Source: Chara braunii (taxonomy: Eukaryota > Streptophyta > Charophyceae > Charales > Characeae). From it: a stretch of DNA of 50,819 nucleotides. The stretch covers positions 6,428,002 through 6,478,820 of the forward strand of contig BFEA01000007.1 of NCBI GenBank assembly GCA_003427395.1. The letters run 5' to 3'. Each line of letters opens with the position of its first letter. The first letter of the stretch is position 1. Under the pieces are notes generated by a model, which ran no database searches, had not been told where the DNA came from, and worked only from the letters and a program-made list of their open reading frames with translations. The position numbers were made by a program, and so were the translations under genes. Of the stretch, positions 1-10,462 are shown in pieces.

Positions 1-260
1 GAGAGAGAGAGACAGACAGAGGGAGAGAGATACATGAAAGGAAGAAAATGGTCAACAATTTTTAAGACAGGGTAGTGAGTCAGAACATGCTTTAACTTTC
101 TAAACGAGGACTCACAATCTTTGTCCTACAACCAAGACTTTTCCTTTTTCAATGATTTTCTCATAGGAGCAGCTATTAAGGAGAAGTTTCTGACGAACTT
201 CCTATAGTAGCTAGCAAGCCCTAGGCAAGATCTTAGTTCAATTATAGTCTTAAGTTGTGG

Positions 261-966
261 TCAATCTCTGATTGTTGTAATATTTTTTTCTATATGCCCT
301 AAGTACAAGACTTCAGACTTAGCAAACTCAGACTTCTTCGGATTCAGTTTGAAGTCGCCCTCGTGCAACTTCGGCAAGACCATTCGTATGTGTTTCTCAT
401 GATCTTCTAATGTCTTACTATACACCAGAATGTTGTCGAGGTAGACTACTACGAACCGATCAAGCCATTGACGGGACAATTCGTTCATTGACCTTTGAAA
501 GGTTGTCGACACTTTGGTCAAACCGAAAGGCATAACTACAAACTTGTAGTGACCATACCTGGTTCGAAATGTCGTCTTGTGTTGATTCTAAGGAGCCATC
601 TCGATTTGGTGGTACCCTGAAATCAATCTTGCTAAAGTATCTGCATCCCTGCAACTAATCCAATAGATCGTACATGAGCGGAAGAGGCTCCACGTTTTTG
701 ACAGTGATGAAGTTCAGCCCACGATAATCTATACAAAGACGTAGTTCACCTTCCTTTTTGGGCACAAACAAGACAGGTGCACCATAAGGAGATGAACTAG
801 GGCAAATCCATCCTTTGTGAGTAAGTTTTTGCAGCTGCTTACGCAATTCCTCAAGTTCCCTAGGAGACATTCGGTAGATGAGACCCTTCATAATCTTGCT
901 TCCGGGAATAATCTCGATCGTGTGCTTAATAGCACGCTCAGTGATTCTCGTCGTCACAGTCTCCAA
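261..966 (-). pseudogene. Gypsy reverse transcriptase fragment, copy 1
   Basis: This encodes the N-terminal half and palm of a Ty3/gypsy RT, which copies element RNA into cDNA. Visible motifs are the pre-RT segment ending in a [14 protein letters not shown]-like stretch, the [14 protein letters not shown] motif, [11 protein letters not shown], then after a stop and a frame change YFSKIDF, MPFGLT and VVYLDNILVYSKT. The catalytic YLDD box reads YLDN, so the second aspartate is lost. An in-frame TAG lies at 655-657 and the frame changes near 600, so this is not functional. RNase H and integrase would lie to the left, outside the window. It appears identical to 18884-19589. Confidence 0.85.
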
Positions 967-990
967 GTCCTTGTACTCATCGAGAAGTTT

Positions 991-1687
991 TTAAATAGAA
1001 GGTGGATAAGATGAGGAACACTCACCAACTCGCTTGACAAGCACCATCATCACCTCCTGATCCAACTTCTTCCTTACTACTATCGAACGAGAGGGTGGAT
1101 AACTCATACAACAAAAAAACAAAACGAAGTCAGAGCCAGACCTGTGATGCAATTTATTCGTACGTAGTTCGGACTTCTCGTCCTTGAGTTTGACAATTTT
1201 ATCTTTGAACCTTACCTTTGGGTCGGCTTCCTCGTGCCAATCCATTCCCATAATCATATTAAACGGTAGATTATTTTCTATTAGGAAGGATATCTCATGT
1301 AGGATCTTCTTTCCTTCCTTAGTTCTGAAATGACACTTAACACGATCGACGTATTGAGAGACTTTGATCGTGCTCTTGCCAGCCAGTATAGACGTGATAG
1401 GTCGAGGTATGTCTTTTACCTTCATTCTCATATGCAGTTTGCGAATTGCCTTCTCTAAAATATACGACCTCGTCGATCCTGGATCTAACAATGCACTAAC
1501 TCGCGTGTGCGCAATCTCAATTTCTGCGATCATCAACTCATGGTTAAACTTAACTTTCTTCACCCACGAACTCAGTAGTGCTATCAGCTCATTGTTGAGC
1601 TCGTCAAGAGAATCGTCCAGTGAAACAAAACATAGTACTATGTTAGGGTGTTTTGGACGACTGGCGAAAGAAGAGTCATCCTCTGCC
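991..1687 (-). pseudogene. Gypsy gag end and aspartic protease, copy 1
   Basis: A retropepsin-like segment that would cleave the gag-pol polyprotein. The active-site region reads SALLDPGSTRSYI near 1470-1490, where family members normally have D-S/T-G, so the residue after the catalytic Asp is Pro here. Downstream are ENNLPFNMIMGMDW, matching the conserved ILGMDW strand of gypsy proteases, and a basic tail. The frame runs without a break from the gag end into the protease because this copy lacks the insertion seen in copy 2. The apparent reading-frame start between 1688 and 1704 is adapter sequence and must not be annotated as protein. A TAA near 991 separates it from the RT segment in the same frame. 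Confidence 0.8.
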
Positions 1688-1725
1688 CTGTCTCTTATAC
1701 ACATCTAGATGTGTATAAGAGACAG
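1688..1725. other. Nextera/Tn5 mate-pair junction adapter (artefact)
   Basis: Positions 1688-1706 read CTGTCTCTTATACACATCT and 1707-1725 read AGATGTGTATAAGAGACAG. These are the Tn5 mosaic end and its reverse complement, back to back. This 38-bp palindrome is the circularisation junction of Nextera mate-pair libraries and is not natural genomic sequence. Translations across it give known contaminant peptides such as VSYTHLDVYKRQ and MCIRDR. It marks a chimeric join. Confidence 0.98.
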
Positions 1726-2979
1726 GTGCGAGGGTGCGGCGGTGGCGGGGTTTGTAGGGTGCGGAGGCGGGTGTGTGGGTTGGGAGCGGGGATGGTGGGG
1801 TTGGGGCAGGGGCGGGGCTGCTTTGACGGGGGCGGGGGTTGGGTAGCCCCGCGGCGGGGGTCCAGGTGTGAAACCCCTACCCCGGCTTGGGCCCCGGGGA
1901 TCCCCGCGTGGCAACGCAGGTTAAAAGGCTGCCATCTTATCAATTTTTTTTTGTGCGAATTCCTTCATCATATCCCATTATGACTTGGGCCATAATCAAT
2001 TCCTGAATACACCCGGCGTAGCGTCTAGTGCTTAGGGAGAAGCTCGCATCCTCAAGTAGCACTAGCCTATGTAACCCCTACAACCTAGGATCCTGCAGCC
2101 TCTGTCGCGACCCCGGAAACGATCTTTCTCGTGGATGCGCCAAGAGTAGGCTGAGCCGTGCGCCCAAAATCGGGGCGCGCGCATCGCCTGCGCATGGCGT
2201 CCCCCGCCATATTAAACCAACAAACAAAAGAAAGTGAAAATGTGGGAGGGGGTTGTTCTCGGGTGGGAAAACAAAAATAAAAAAATTTGAAAGGACAGGG
2301 TGGGGTGGCCAAACATGGCCCTCGCTTATGAAAATCAAACTGCATATGGGAAAAACGTTGGGGCCACACCATACCCCAACACAGAGCACATGTGTGTGTG
2401 TGTGTGGGTGTGCATGTCCTAGTTGTGTCCAGTTTCATTTTCGAAGGGCCCCTACGAATAAGCAAGGACCCCTTGTGGAACAAAGATGGACATTAGATTT
2501 AAAGTTTCTCTACATGGGCCAAAAATATATAGTCTGGATTCAAATTCAGGTCTGTGCGTTACAGTTATGGGTCACTAATTCGCTGTTTTTCCGTTTTTCT
2601 TTTGTTTTCTCGTTTTCCTTTTGTTTTCTTCTTTTTCTTTTCGTAGGGATACGTGCAGTCGCCCTAAGGGCCTTTACTTACCACATGCAAAAAAGACAAA
2701 ACATATGACGATGCATTATTCTACGTTCTACCAGAAGATTCATTCTAATTTTGCACATTTGGTGAGTACAACAACCAAACCTTGAGAATCACGTACAAAA
2801 ACCAACAGGGCCTAGCTAAGTGAGCGACTCATAACTGCTGAAACAAAGACTTGAATACGAATCCTGTGTATATATTCAGCCACCTTATGTTCCACTTCGT
2901 ATTCACTGTCTGCCTCGATTTTGGTGGAGGGTCCTTGCTAAATTGCTGCGAGGACCACCACCGCCGAATTGCCCGAAGA

Positions 2980-3130
2980 AGGAGGAGGAGAAGAAGAAGA
3001 AAAAAAAAAAACGAAAAAAAAAACAGCAAAGAAGAAGAACGAAAAAAAAAACGATGAAGAAAAACAAAAAGGAAAAAAAATGAAAAACAGGAAAGAAGAA
3101 AAAAAAAGAGACGAAGAAGAAAAAATAAAA
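2980..3130. repeat. A/G-rich low-complexity tract
   Basis: Runs of A broken by GAAGAAG and GAGG triplets. Lysine- and arginine-rich translations here are a composition effect. A similar tract occurs at 12800-13010, just right of the 150-175 bp tandem array. Confidence 0.8.
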
Positions 3131-3207
3131 TTACCTCTGTAAAATTTTTAGAAGGACTCTAACTCTATATTAGTCATGAAAAAAATAGAAAAAAAACAAA
3201 TCGGGCT

Positions 3208-3312
3208 TTTCATATATATATATATATGACATATATATATTTCAAACGGTTTTTGTTATTATTTTTTTTTTAATTTATGAATGAAGTAAAATAAATATAT
3301 ATATATATTGTG
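3208..3312. repeat. (TA)n microsatellites
   Basis: Two short TA runs (about 3211-3240, interrupted by GAC, and about 3293-3309) flank a T-run. They are simple sequence only. Confidence 0.8.
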
Positions 3313-4376
3313 GTTGTCGGGTTTTGCAAACCTTACAAACCCATATTTTTTTAATTTGTTTTCACGTATATTTCGATCCCAAAACAACATCCGAAAAACG
3401 GGTTGCAAACTAGGTTTCCTGACTGCGGCCGCGGCGGTCAGATTGCACGTGGTTGTGGCCGCGGGTGTCACGTAGGCACTAGCCCACCCATCCGTTCAAC
3501 CATAGACAAGAACATGGGGCTCGTTTTCGTCTTCACTCTTCGTCACCGTCAGACCTTTGTCGTTCCCGGTTTGACACAATTTGGTTGGATTAGGCTCCTA
3601 TGGGATGAAAAATCTCATGCCCCTCTACCCATGGGTTCCCTAACCTCTCTTGAGTCTCTTACCACCAGGTTATCCGACTGAAAACCAACACCTGATTTAT
3701 ACAAAGTGTTCAAAATAGTCTTTTTCCCACGATACAACTTTGTCTTTCACAGGTTCCCTCGAGACAATTGCCCCAGCCGGGCCTCATACTAATGTCTTTT
3801 GGCAACCCTATCTCTTGACCATCTCAAGGCAGCTTATATAGGAAGTCGTTCATGAATCATCCATTACTAGTCCGTTGTGTCTTTAGCTAACTTAATCCAG
3901 CCGTACCCAACCAATCTTATTCTTATTCATTGCCTGCTATAATCACAACCGCTATTTGCAATAAGGCTCGTGCACATTTTCCCTTGTCTATTTTCCTTCG
4001 CTTCCACTGACCCCTCATAGCTTGGCTTCTTGACGTGCTTCTAACCAAAGTTGCTCATCACAACCCAGGCTATAGGTCCTGATCTCTTTATTTTTCCTTA
4101 CGAGCCTCTCTAGCCCTTCCTCGCCGAAGAAGCACAAAGGTGTGACCAACTCCCCCCTCCTCATTATTTGCCGAGCCTTAATGATCCAAGAATATCTTAC
4201 TACACTGGCCCATTGGTTAAACCAGTCACTACATGTTGACCCAAATTCCTTTTCCCATTTTGAGGTCCCGTCTTTCGACTCGTCTGGTGTCGACTATCCT
4301 TCCTCTATAGGTCTAATTATCTCATTCTCCTCTCCCATACTGCATTGTCAATAATATAGCGGGGTTCTTCGTTGAC

Positions 4377-4688
4377 CTAATTTTCTTCCTTCTGTATAGG
4401 GTTATACTCCCTCTTATGGCCTTCTGATTCCCGATAGTGCGGCCGACTAGAGTCCCCGCCATATTGCTCGTCATATCCCTCGTAGCGTACTGTGTTCTTA
4501 CCAGAGAGTCTTTGCCCCCAATCCTCATCCCTTCCTTCTCTCTTTTCTAAACTTGTTCCCCCCCTATCACTCTCATTTTTCGACGAGATATCGATTTTCT
4601 CGCCCTCCTTGAGGGGAGAGGGCCAACTACAGACAACTTTCTTTTTCTTCTGATGAAATGTAGGCACGAGTTTGAGACCTATGAACAA
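4377..4688 (-). pseudogene. Possible gag-like charged remnant
   Basis: About 100 codons, rich in Lys, Glu, Arg and Tyr, lie on the same strand as the integrase relic at 5101-5640. The second half (GRDEDW..., then RYEGYDEQYGGDSSRPHYRE) resembles the disordered part of gypsy gag proteins in composition only. There is no zinc knuckle or capsid motif. It may equally be non-coding, so the call is weak. Confidence 0.2.
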
Positions 4689-5100
4689 TTTTCTTTTTTT
4701 CTTCCCCGGTTGTCCTTCCAGTTTTTGCTCCCCCCCCGACTTGGTAAGTCGATCCAGTTGTCGTCATTCTCAATGTTGAATTCGTCTTGGCTCAATTTTT
4801 TTCGTATCCTGCAATCATAAAAAAAAATAAAATACACAACACGCCCTCGCAAAACCCCCGTTTAAAAATAAGGAAAGAAAAAAAACAGTATCCCTTACAA
4901 CACCCCAATTCCCCACCCTCACGAATCCACCACTTACGCAGTCCCCTTCACACAATACCATATGCTACATCGTCCTACGACATATTTGTCGCTGAAATGT
5001 CAAACTCTTAGTTTCCCCACAAAAAAATTATAGTACATTACCCCAAACGCTGTCATCCCTCGCCATCCCGCTTGCACAATCGTCCCCAACACAGACGTAA

Positions 5101-5640
5101 TCACCCCGAAACAAAAAGAGAATAAAACGCAACATAGATAAAATTCTTGCCACTGCTCAGCTTGCTGGCTCCCCAGTTTCCTCGTCCTGAGTTTTTTGCA
5201 ACCACTGTTCCACTAGGTCCCGACCTGGAAACCTGACCAGCTATGTCCCGGATAGGGAATCTCAATCCAATTCTATCCAGTTCGAAGGTGTTCAATCCCA
5301 CACGCTTAGCCACCCGATAGGGACCCTTGAATCTCCTTCCCAACTATCCTGACCAAGTGCTTTCTTGTGCCAAATTTATGACCAGTCTCTCCCACTTGGA
5401 GTGACTCTTTCCTGATGTTCTCGATTTGATCCCAACTTGCCTTATCCTTCATCCTGCTATCAAGGACTCGGTTCACAATTTCTTCCATTGCTTTCTCGTT
5501 ACTAAGGACCTGCTGGCATCGAGCCTCAATTAACTATTATGTTGTTAAGTGTGGATTATCCTCCAACTTGTCCCAAGTAGGTACCGAGGCTTTCACCGGG
5601 AAATCAATATCCCTTCCGTACCAAAGCTACTAGGATACAC
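5101..5640 (-). pseudogene. Gypsy integrase C-terminal relic
   Basis: A degraded end of a Ty3/gypsy integrase, which inserts element cDNA. Reading on the minus strand, a YGRDIDFPV segment (near 5600) matches the usual FxxxYGRxP motif. It is followed by a helical Lys/Glu segment (EEIVNRVLDSRMKDKASWDQ) and the GPY/F-type strand GRRFKGPYRVAKRVGLNTFEL near 5280-5343. Two stops near 5530 and a frame change near 5340 break it. The catalytic core cannot be found upstream, and neither can RT. It is older and more decayed than elements A and B and differs from them in sequence. Confidence 0.6.
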
Positions 5641-6966
5641 CCTGCGATATTTTTCGGCGTCACGTTGTAGGGCCCCACCCTGTTAGACGTTCGAGCCTGA
5701 GCCGACTTTTCTGCAGGTCCCACTTGGCTCGGCTCCGCCTACACTCATGCTCAGGGTGCGGAGCCATTCGTCACAGTGTTACCCCCACCTAGTGCTTTGA
5801 GATAGATGGGGGTGGGCCAAAGAGCGAGAAAGTTTTGACATTGGGGGATGTAGCTCAACTTTCTCGCTAGGTAGACAACTTTACTTTTTTCTTGCAAGCG
5901 TCCTTTGCGTAATGCTTTGTCGTGTTCTCATGCAATTGCTCCTTCCAATACTCAAGCAGTTCATGTGTGTCAAGCGTCCTCCTTGGGCCACACATCCCTT
6001 CATTAAGTGCAGGGTCTTAGAGGCTTTGTCAAGGTAGAGGGCCGCCCCTTAGCTTTGCTCTTTGAACCAAGTCACAATGCCCCTTACGCATCCTTAAGGC
6101 TTCACCTGTTTTGTTCTTTAGGCAACCAACGTGTGGCTTTTGCAATCCCATACATCATTCATATCTCTTTTCATCCTGCCTTGATGCTTGCCTATACACC
6201 CCTTAATCTTTTCGGGGCCCTGCCCACATGATCAAGTGCCTTGGCGGCCGCTTCGACCGCCTGATAACTTTGCAAACCTCAACCGTACAGACCACCTCTT
6301 TTCTTCGCATTTGGGACCATATGCACACAATAATCATTCATGGGGGAAGGTTACGTTCACAACCTGTTTGGCTTTTGTCCCCCTTTTTTTTGTCGCCCGA
6401 CCTATCCAGACACGATCCAACTCAATGCATCTTTAAAGACTACTTACCTACACAATCAATACTGGCCCGACAAATACAACCCCCGTTTGGGGTTAATATA
6501 TAATCCCTCCCGTATGCCTAATTTTCCTTTGTCCTTTGGTTCCTTCCTTGTCCACTTCCTTCTATTGTCCAAGCTATCCTCTTCTGTTAGTCATGGACTC
6601 AGGGTGTTGGTTGAATCGACTGTCCTCTCTTTTACTTAGCAATTATCTCGAACCCAAGCCTCAAGTCCTTTGTGTTTCTCAAATCTTTTTCTTCCAACCC
6701 TCAAGCACTTTTCCTTCTTGGTGACGCAAGGGACCGACACCCCTCCCCTTGCCGTCTCTTTCTACCAAGTGAGGCCAAAATTATTTCACCGTTCCTTTTT
6801 CCTTGCATTGTGACAAGTAAGGGCGGGGTTAGTCGCATGCCAAAAGAGAGAGAGGGAGGGGGGTGGAGATTAAACTTAGAATATAGGAGGGGTACAAGAT
6901 GGAGAGTTTGTAAACGAGGGAGAGTGAAAACAAGACGAGGAGAAAAAACGAGAGCGCGCGCGCGTG

Positions 6967-6968
<2 letters not shown>
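5641..6968. other. Unassigned region
   Basis: No recognisable gene. Short reading frames overlap in several frames without a family signature. The right end (6820-6968) becomes strongly purine-rich on the plus strand and ends in a short (CG)n run just before the (AG)n microsatellite. Confidence 0.5.

Positions 6969-7040
<72 letters not shown>
6969..7040. repeat. (AG)n microsatellite
   Basis: Thirty-six uninterrupted AG dinucleotides, preceded at 6952-6964 by alternating CG. The purine strand is the plus strand, the same as in the minisatellite that follows about 100 bp later. Confidence 0.97.
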
Positions 7041-7043
<3 letters not shown>

Positions 7044-7140
7044 CCTTAAACCTAATCAAAGGTTACCCTCTATCCATCCTACCGTCCTACCGAAGACCCC
7101 TTTTCCTGATTTCCTGCCTTATGTACCCTTGGTCATGACA

Positions 7141-10100
7141 TTGGCTGTTGAAGAAGGTGGAGGAGGAAGGAATGAAGTTAGGCGGATATGGCAGATGGTT
7201 GTGGAAGGTGGAGGAGGAGGAAGGGGTGAAGGTGGTTGACTATGGTGGATGGGTGAAGGAGGTGGTGGACGAACAAGGTGTGAAGGTTTTTGGTTATGGT
7301 GGATGAATAAAGAAGGTGGAGGAGGAAGGAGGAGTGAAGGTGTTTGGCTATGGTGGATGAGCGAAGGAGGTGGAAGAAGAAGGAGTGAAGATGGTTGGCT
7401 CTGGTGGATGGATGAAGGAGGTGGAGGAAGAAGGTGTGAGTGTGCTTGGTTATGGCAGACGGGTGAAGGAGGCGGTGGAGAAAGAAGGTATGAAGGTGCT
7501 TGGCTATGGTGGACGAGTGAAGGAGGTGGAGGAGGAAGGAGGTGTGGATGTGCTTGGCTATCGTGGATGAGTGAAGGAGGTGGTGGAGGAGGAAGGTGTG
7601 AAGCTATGGTAGATGGGTGGAGGAGGTGGAGGAGGAAGAAGGTGTGAAGGTTCTTGGCTATGATGGATCGGTGAAGGAGGCGGTGGAGGAAGGTGTGAAG
7701 GTGTTTGGCTATGGTGGATGGGTGAAGGAGGTGGTGGAGGAAGAAGGTGTGAAGGTGCTTGGCTATGGTGGGTGGGTGAAGTTGGTGGTGGAGGAAGAAG
7801 GTGTGAAGGCACTTGACTTTGGTAGATGGGTGAAGGAGGTGGAGGAGGAAGAAGGTGTGAAGGTGCTTGGGTATGGGGGATGGGTGAAGAAGGTGGTGGA
7901 GGAAGAAGGTGTGAAGGTGCTTGGTTATGGTGGATGGGTGAAGGAGGTGGTGGAGGAAGAAGGTGTGAAGGCGGTTGGCTGTGGTGGATGAGAGAAGCAA
8001 TGGTAGAGGAAGAAAGTGTGAAGGTGCTTGACTATGATGGATGGGTGAAGGAGGTGGATGAGAAAGAAGGAGTGAATGTGGTTGGCTATTGTGGAGGGAA
8101 AAGGTGTGGAGGCGCTTTGCTATGGTGGATGAGAGAAGCAAGTGGTGGAGGAAGAAGGTGTGAAGGTGCTTGACTATGGTGGATGGGTGAAGGAGGTGGA
8201 TGAGAAAGAAGGAGTGAATGTGGTTGACTATTATGGATGGTTGAAGAAGGTGGAGGAAGGAGTGAAGGCGGTTAGCTATTGGGGATGGGTGAATGAGATG
8301 GAAGAGGAAGAAGGGGTGAAGGTGCTTGGCTATGGTGGATGAGTGAAGGAGGTGGTGGAGGAAGAAGGTGTGAAGGTGCTTGGCTATGGTGGATGGGTGA
8401 CGGAGGTGGAGGAGGGACAAGGTGTGAAGGTGCTTTGCTATGGTGGATGGGTGACAGAGGTGGAGGAGGGAGAAGGTGTGGAGGTGATTAACTATGGTGG
8501 ATGGGTGAAGGAGGTGGTGGAGGAAGAAGGTGTGAAGGTGCTTGGCTATGGTCGATGGGTGAAGGAAGTGGAGGAGAAAGAAAGAGTGAAGGTGGTTGGC
8601 TATGGCGGATGGTTGAAGAAGGTGGAGGAGAAGAAGGAGTGAAGGTGGTTGCCTATGGGGGATGGGTGAAAGAGATGGAGGAAGGAGGGGTGAAGGTGCT
8701 CGACTATCATGGATGGGTGAAGGAGGTGAAGGAGAGAGAAAGTGTGGAGGTGCTTGACTATGGTGGATGGGTGAAGGAAGTGGAGGAGAAAGGAGTGGAG
8801 GTGCTTGTCTATGGTGGATGGGTGAAGGAGGTGGTGGAGGAAGAAGGTGTGACGGTGCTTGGCTATGGTGTACGGGTGAAAGAGGTGGTGGAGGAAGGTG
8901 TGAAGGTGCTTGACTATGATGAATGGGTGACGGAGGTGGAGGAGGGAAAAGGTGTGGAGGTGCTTGGCTATGGTGGAGAGGTGAAGGAGGTGGAAAAGAA
9001 AGAAGGAGTGGAGGTGCTTGTCTATGGTGGATGGGTGAAGGAGGTGGTGGAGGAAGAAGGTGTGAAGGTGCTTGGGTATGGTGGATGGGTGAAGGAGGTG
9101 GTGGAGAAACAAGTTGTGAAGGTGCTTGACTATGGTAGATGGGTGGAGGAGGTGGTGGAGGAAGAAGGTGTGAAGGTGCTTGGCTATGGTGGATGGGTGA
9201 CGGTGGTGGAGGAGGGAGAAGGTGAAGAGGCGCTTTGCTATGGTGGATGGGGGAAGCAGGTGGTGAAGGAAGAAGTTGTGAAGGTGCTTGGCTATGGTGG
9301 ATGGGTGAAGGAGGTGGATGAGAAAGAAGGAGTGAATGTGGTTGTCTATTGTGGATTGTTGAAGAAGTGGAGGAAGAAGGAGTGAAGGCGGTTAGCTATG
9401 GGGGATGGGCGAAAGAGATTGAAGAGGAAGAAGGGGTGAAGGTGCTTGGCTATGGTGGATGGGTGAAAGAGGTGGTGGATGAAGAAGGTGTGAAGGTGCT
9501 CCGCTATGGTGGATGGGTAACGGAGGAGGAGAAGGGAGAAGGTGTGAAGGTGTTTGGCTAGGGTGGATGGGTGAAGGAGGTGGTGGATGAAGACGGTGTG
9601 AAGGTGGTTGGCTATGGTGGATGGGTGAAGGAGGTGGAGGAGAAAGAAGGAGCGAAGGTGGTTGGCTATGGTGGATGATTGAAGAAGGTGGAGGAGAAGG
9701 AGGAGTAAGGTGGTTGGCTATGGTGGATGGGTGAAAGAGATGGAGGAGGAAGGAGGGATGAAGGTGCTTTGCTATGCTGGATGGGTGAAGGAGGTGAAGG
9801 AGAAAGAAAGTGTGGAGGTGCTTAACTATGGTTGATGGGTGAAGGAGGTGGAAAAAATAGGAGTGGAGGTGCTTGTCTATGGTGGATGGGTGAAGAAGGT
9901 GGTGGAGGAAGAAGCTGTGAAGGTGCTTGGTTATGGTGGACGGGGGAAGGAGGTGGAGGAGAAAGGAGTGAAAGTGGTTGGCTATGGTGGATGGTGAAGA
10001 AGGTGAAGGAGAAGAAGGAGTGAAGGTTGGTGACTTTGGGGGATGGGTGAAAGAGATAGAGAAGGAAGGAGGGGTGAAGACGTTTGGCTATGGTGGATGG

Positions 10101-10462
10101 GTGAAGGAGGTGAAGGGGGGAGAAAGTGTGGAGGTGTTTGTCTATTGTGGATGAATGAAGGAGGTGGAGGAGAAAAAAGGAGTGGAGGTGTTTGGCTGTG
10201 GTGGATGGGTGAAGGAGGTGGTGGAGGAAGACGGTGTGAAGGTGCTTGGCTATGGTGGATTGGTGAAGGGAGGTGGAGGAGAAAGAAAGAGTGAAGGTGG
10301 TTGAGTATGGTGGATGGTATGGGGGATGGCTGAAACAAATGGTGGAGCACAAAGGGGTGAAGGCGCTTGGCTATGGTGGAAGGAGGTGAAGGAGGGAGAA
10401 TATGTGGAGGTGCTTGGCTATGGTGGATTGGTGAAGGAGGTGGTGGAGGAAAGAGTGAAGGT
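7141..10462 (+). repeat. 54-bp minisatellite, about 62 units
   Basis: The plus strand repeats a purine-rich 54-bp unit about 60 times. The consensus in one frame is 18 residues, roughly WVKEVVEEEGVKVLGYGG; another frame gives MGEGGGGGRRCEGAWLWW, and the minus strand gives HPSTIAKHLHTFFLHHLL. Because 54 is a multiple of three, several frames stay open, including a 433-codon minus-strand frame at 7119-8420 that I regard as fortuitous. Many shorter units are 51 bp and so keep the frame, but some (53 bp near 8613) do not. Blocks of distinctive variants recur about 1.07-1.12 kb apart (8196 and 9314; 8613 and 9679), so the array also grew by larger duplication. No promoter or intron signals are evident. 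Confidence 0.93.

Larger units (their letters stand above)
1..1687 (-). mobile_element. Truncated Ty3/gypsy element A, copy 1 (protease to RT)
   Basis: This is a minus-strand fragment of a Ty3/gypsy LTR retrotransposon carrying the end of gag, the protease and the first half of reverse transcriptase. It runs off the left edge of the window and is cut on the right by a sequencing adapter at 1688. Positions 1-1623 match 18624-20246 (constant offset 18623) with no difference in any line I compared, and all translated pieces are identical. From 1624 to 1687 the match to copy 2 (resuming at 20669) drops abruptly: I count 13 mismatches in 64 bases. Copy 1 lacks the 414-bp insertion present in copy 2, so it shows the empty site. 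No LTR, RNase H or integrase is visible here. Confidence 0.85.
1726..4376. other. Unassigned region after the adapter
   Basis: It begins G/C-rich (1726-1920), abruptly unlike the gypsy sequence to its left, and later becomes AT-rich. I see no recognisable gene, LTR or RNA. It contains a short (TG)n run near 2390-2408, T-rich tracts at 2583-2642, an A/G-rich stretch at 2980-3130 and (TA)n runs near 3210-3310. Short reading frames here have biased composition and no family signature. Confidence 0.6.

Noticed and set aside
1648-1983. Open frames spanning the adapter in both directions
   Set aside because: Their N- or C-terminal parts are translations of the Tn5 mosaic ends, so they are artefacts.
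7119-8420. Longest open reading frame of the window (433 codons, minus strand)
   Set aside because: It is the antisense of the 54-bp minisatellite. A period divisible by three and a pyrimidine-only strand keep it open. It has no start context or domain.
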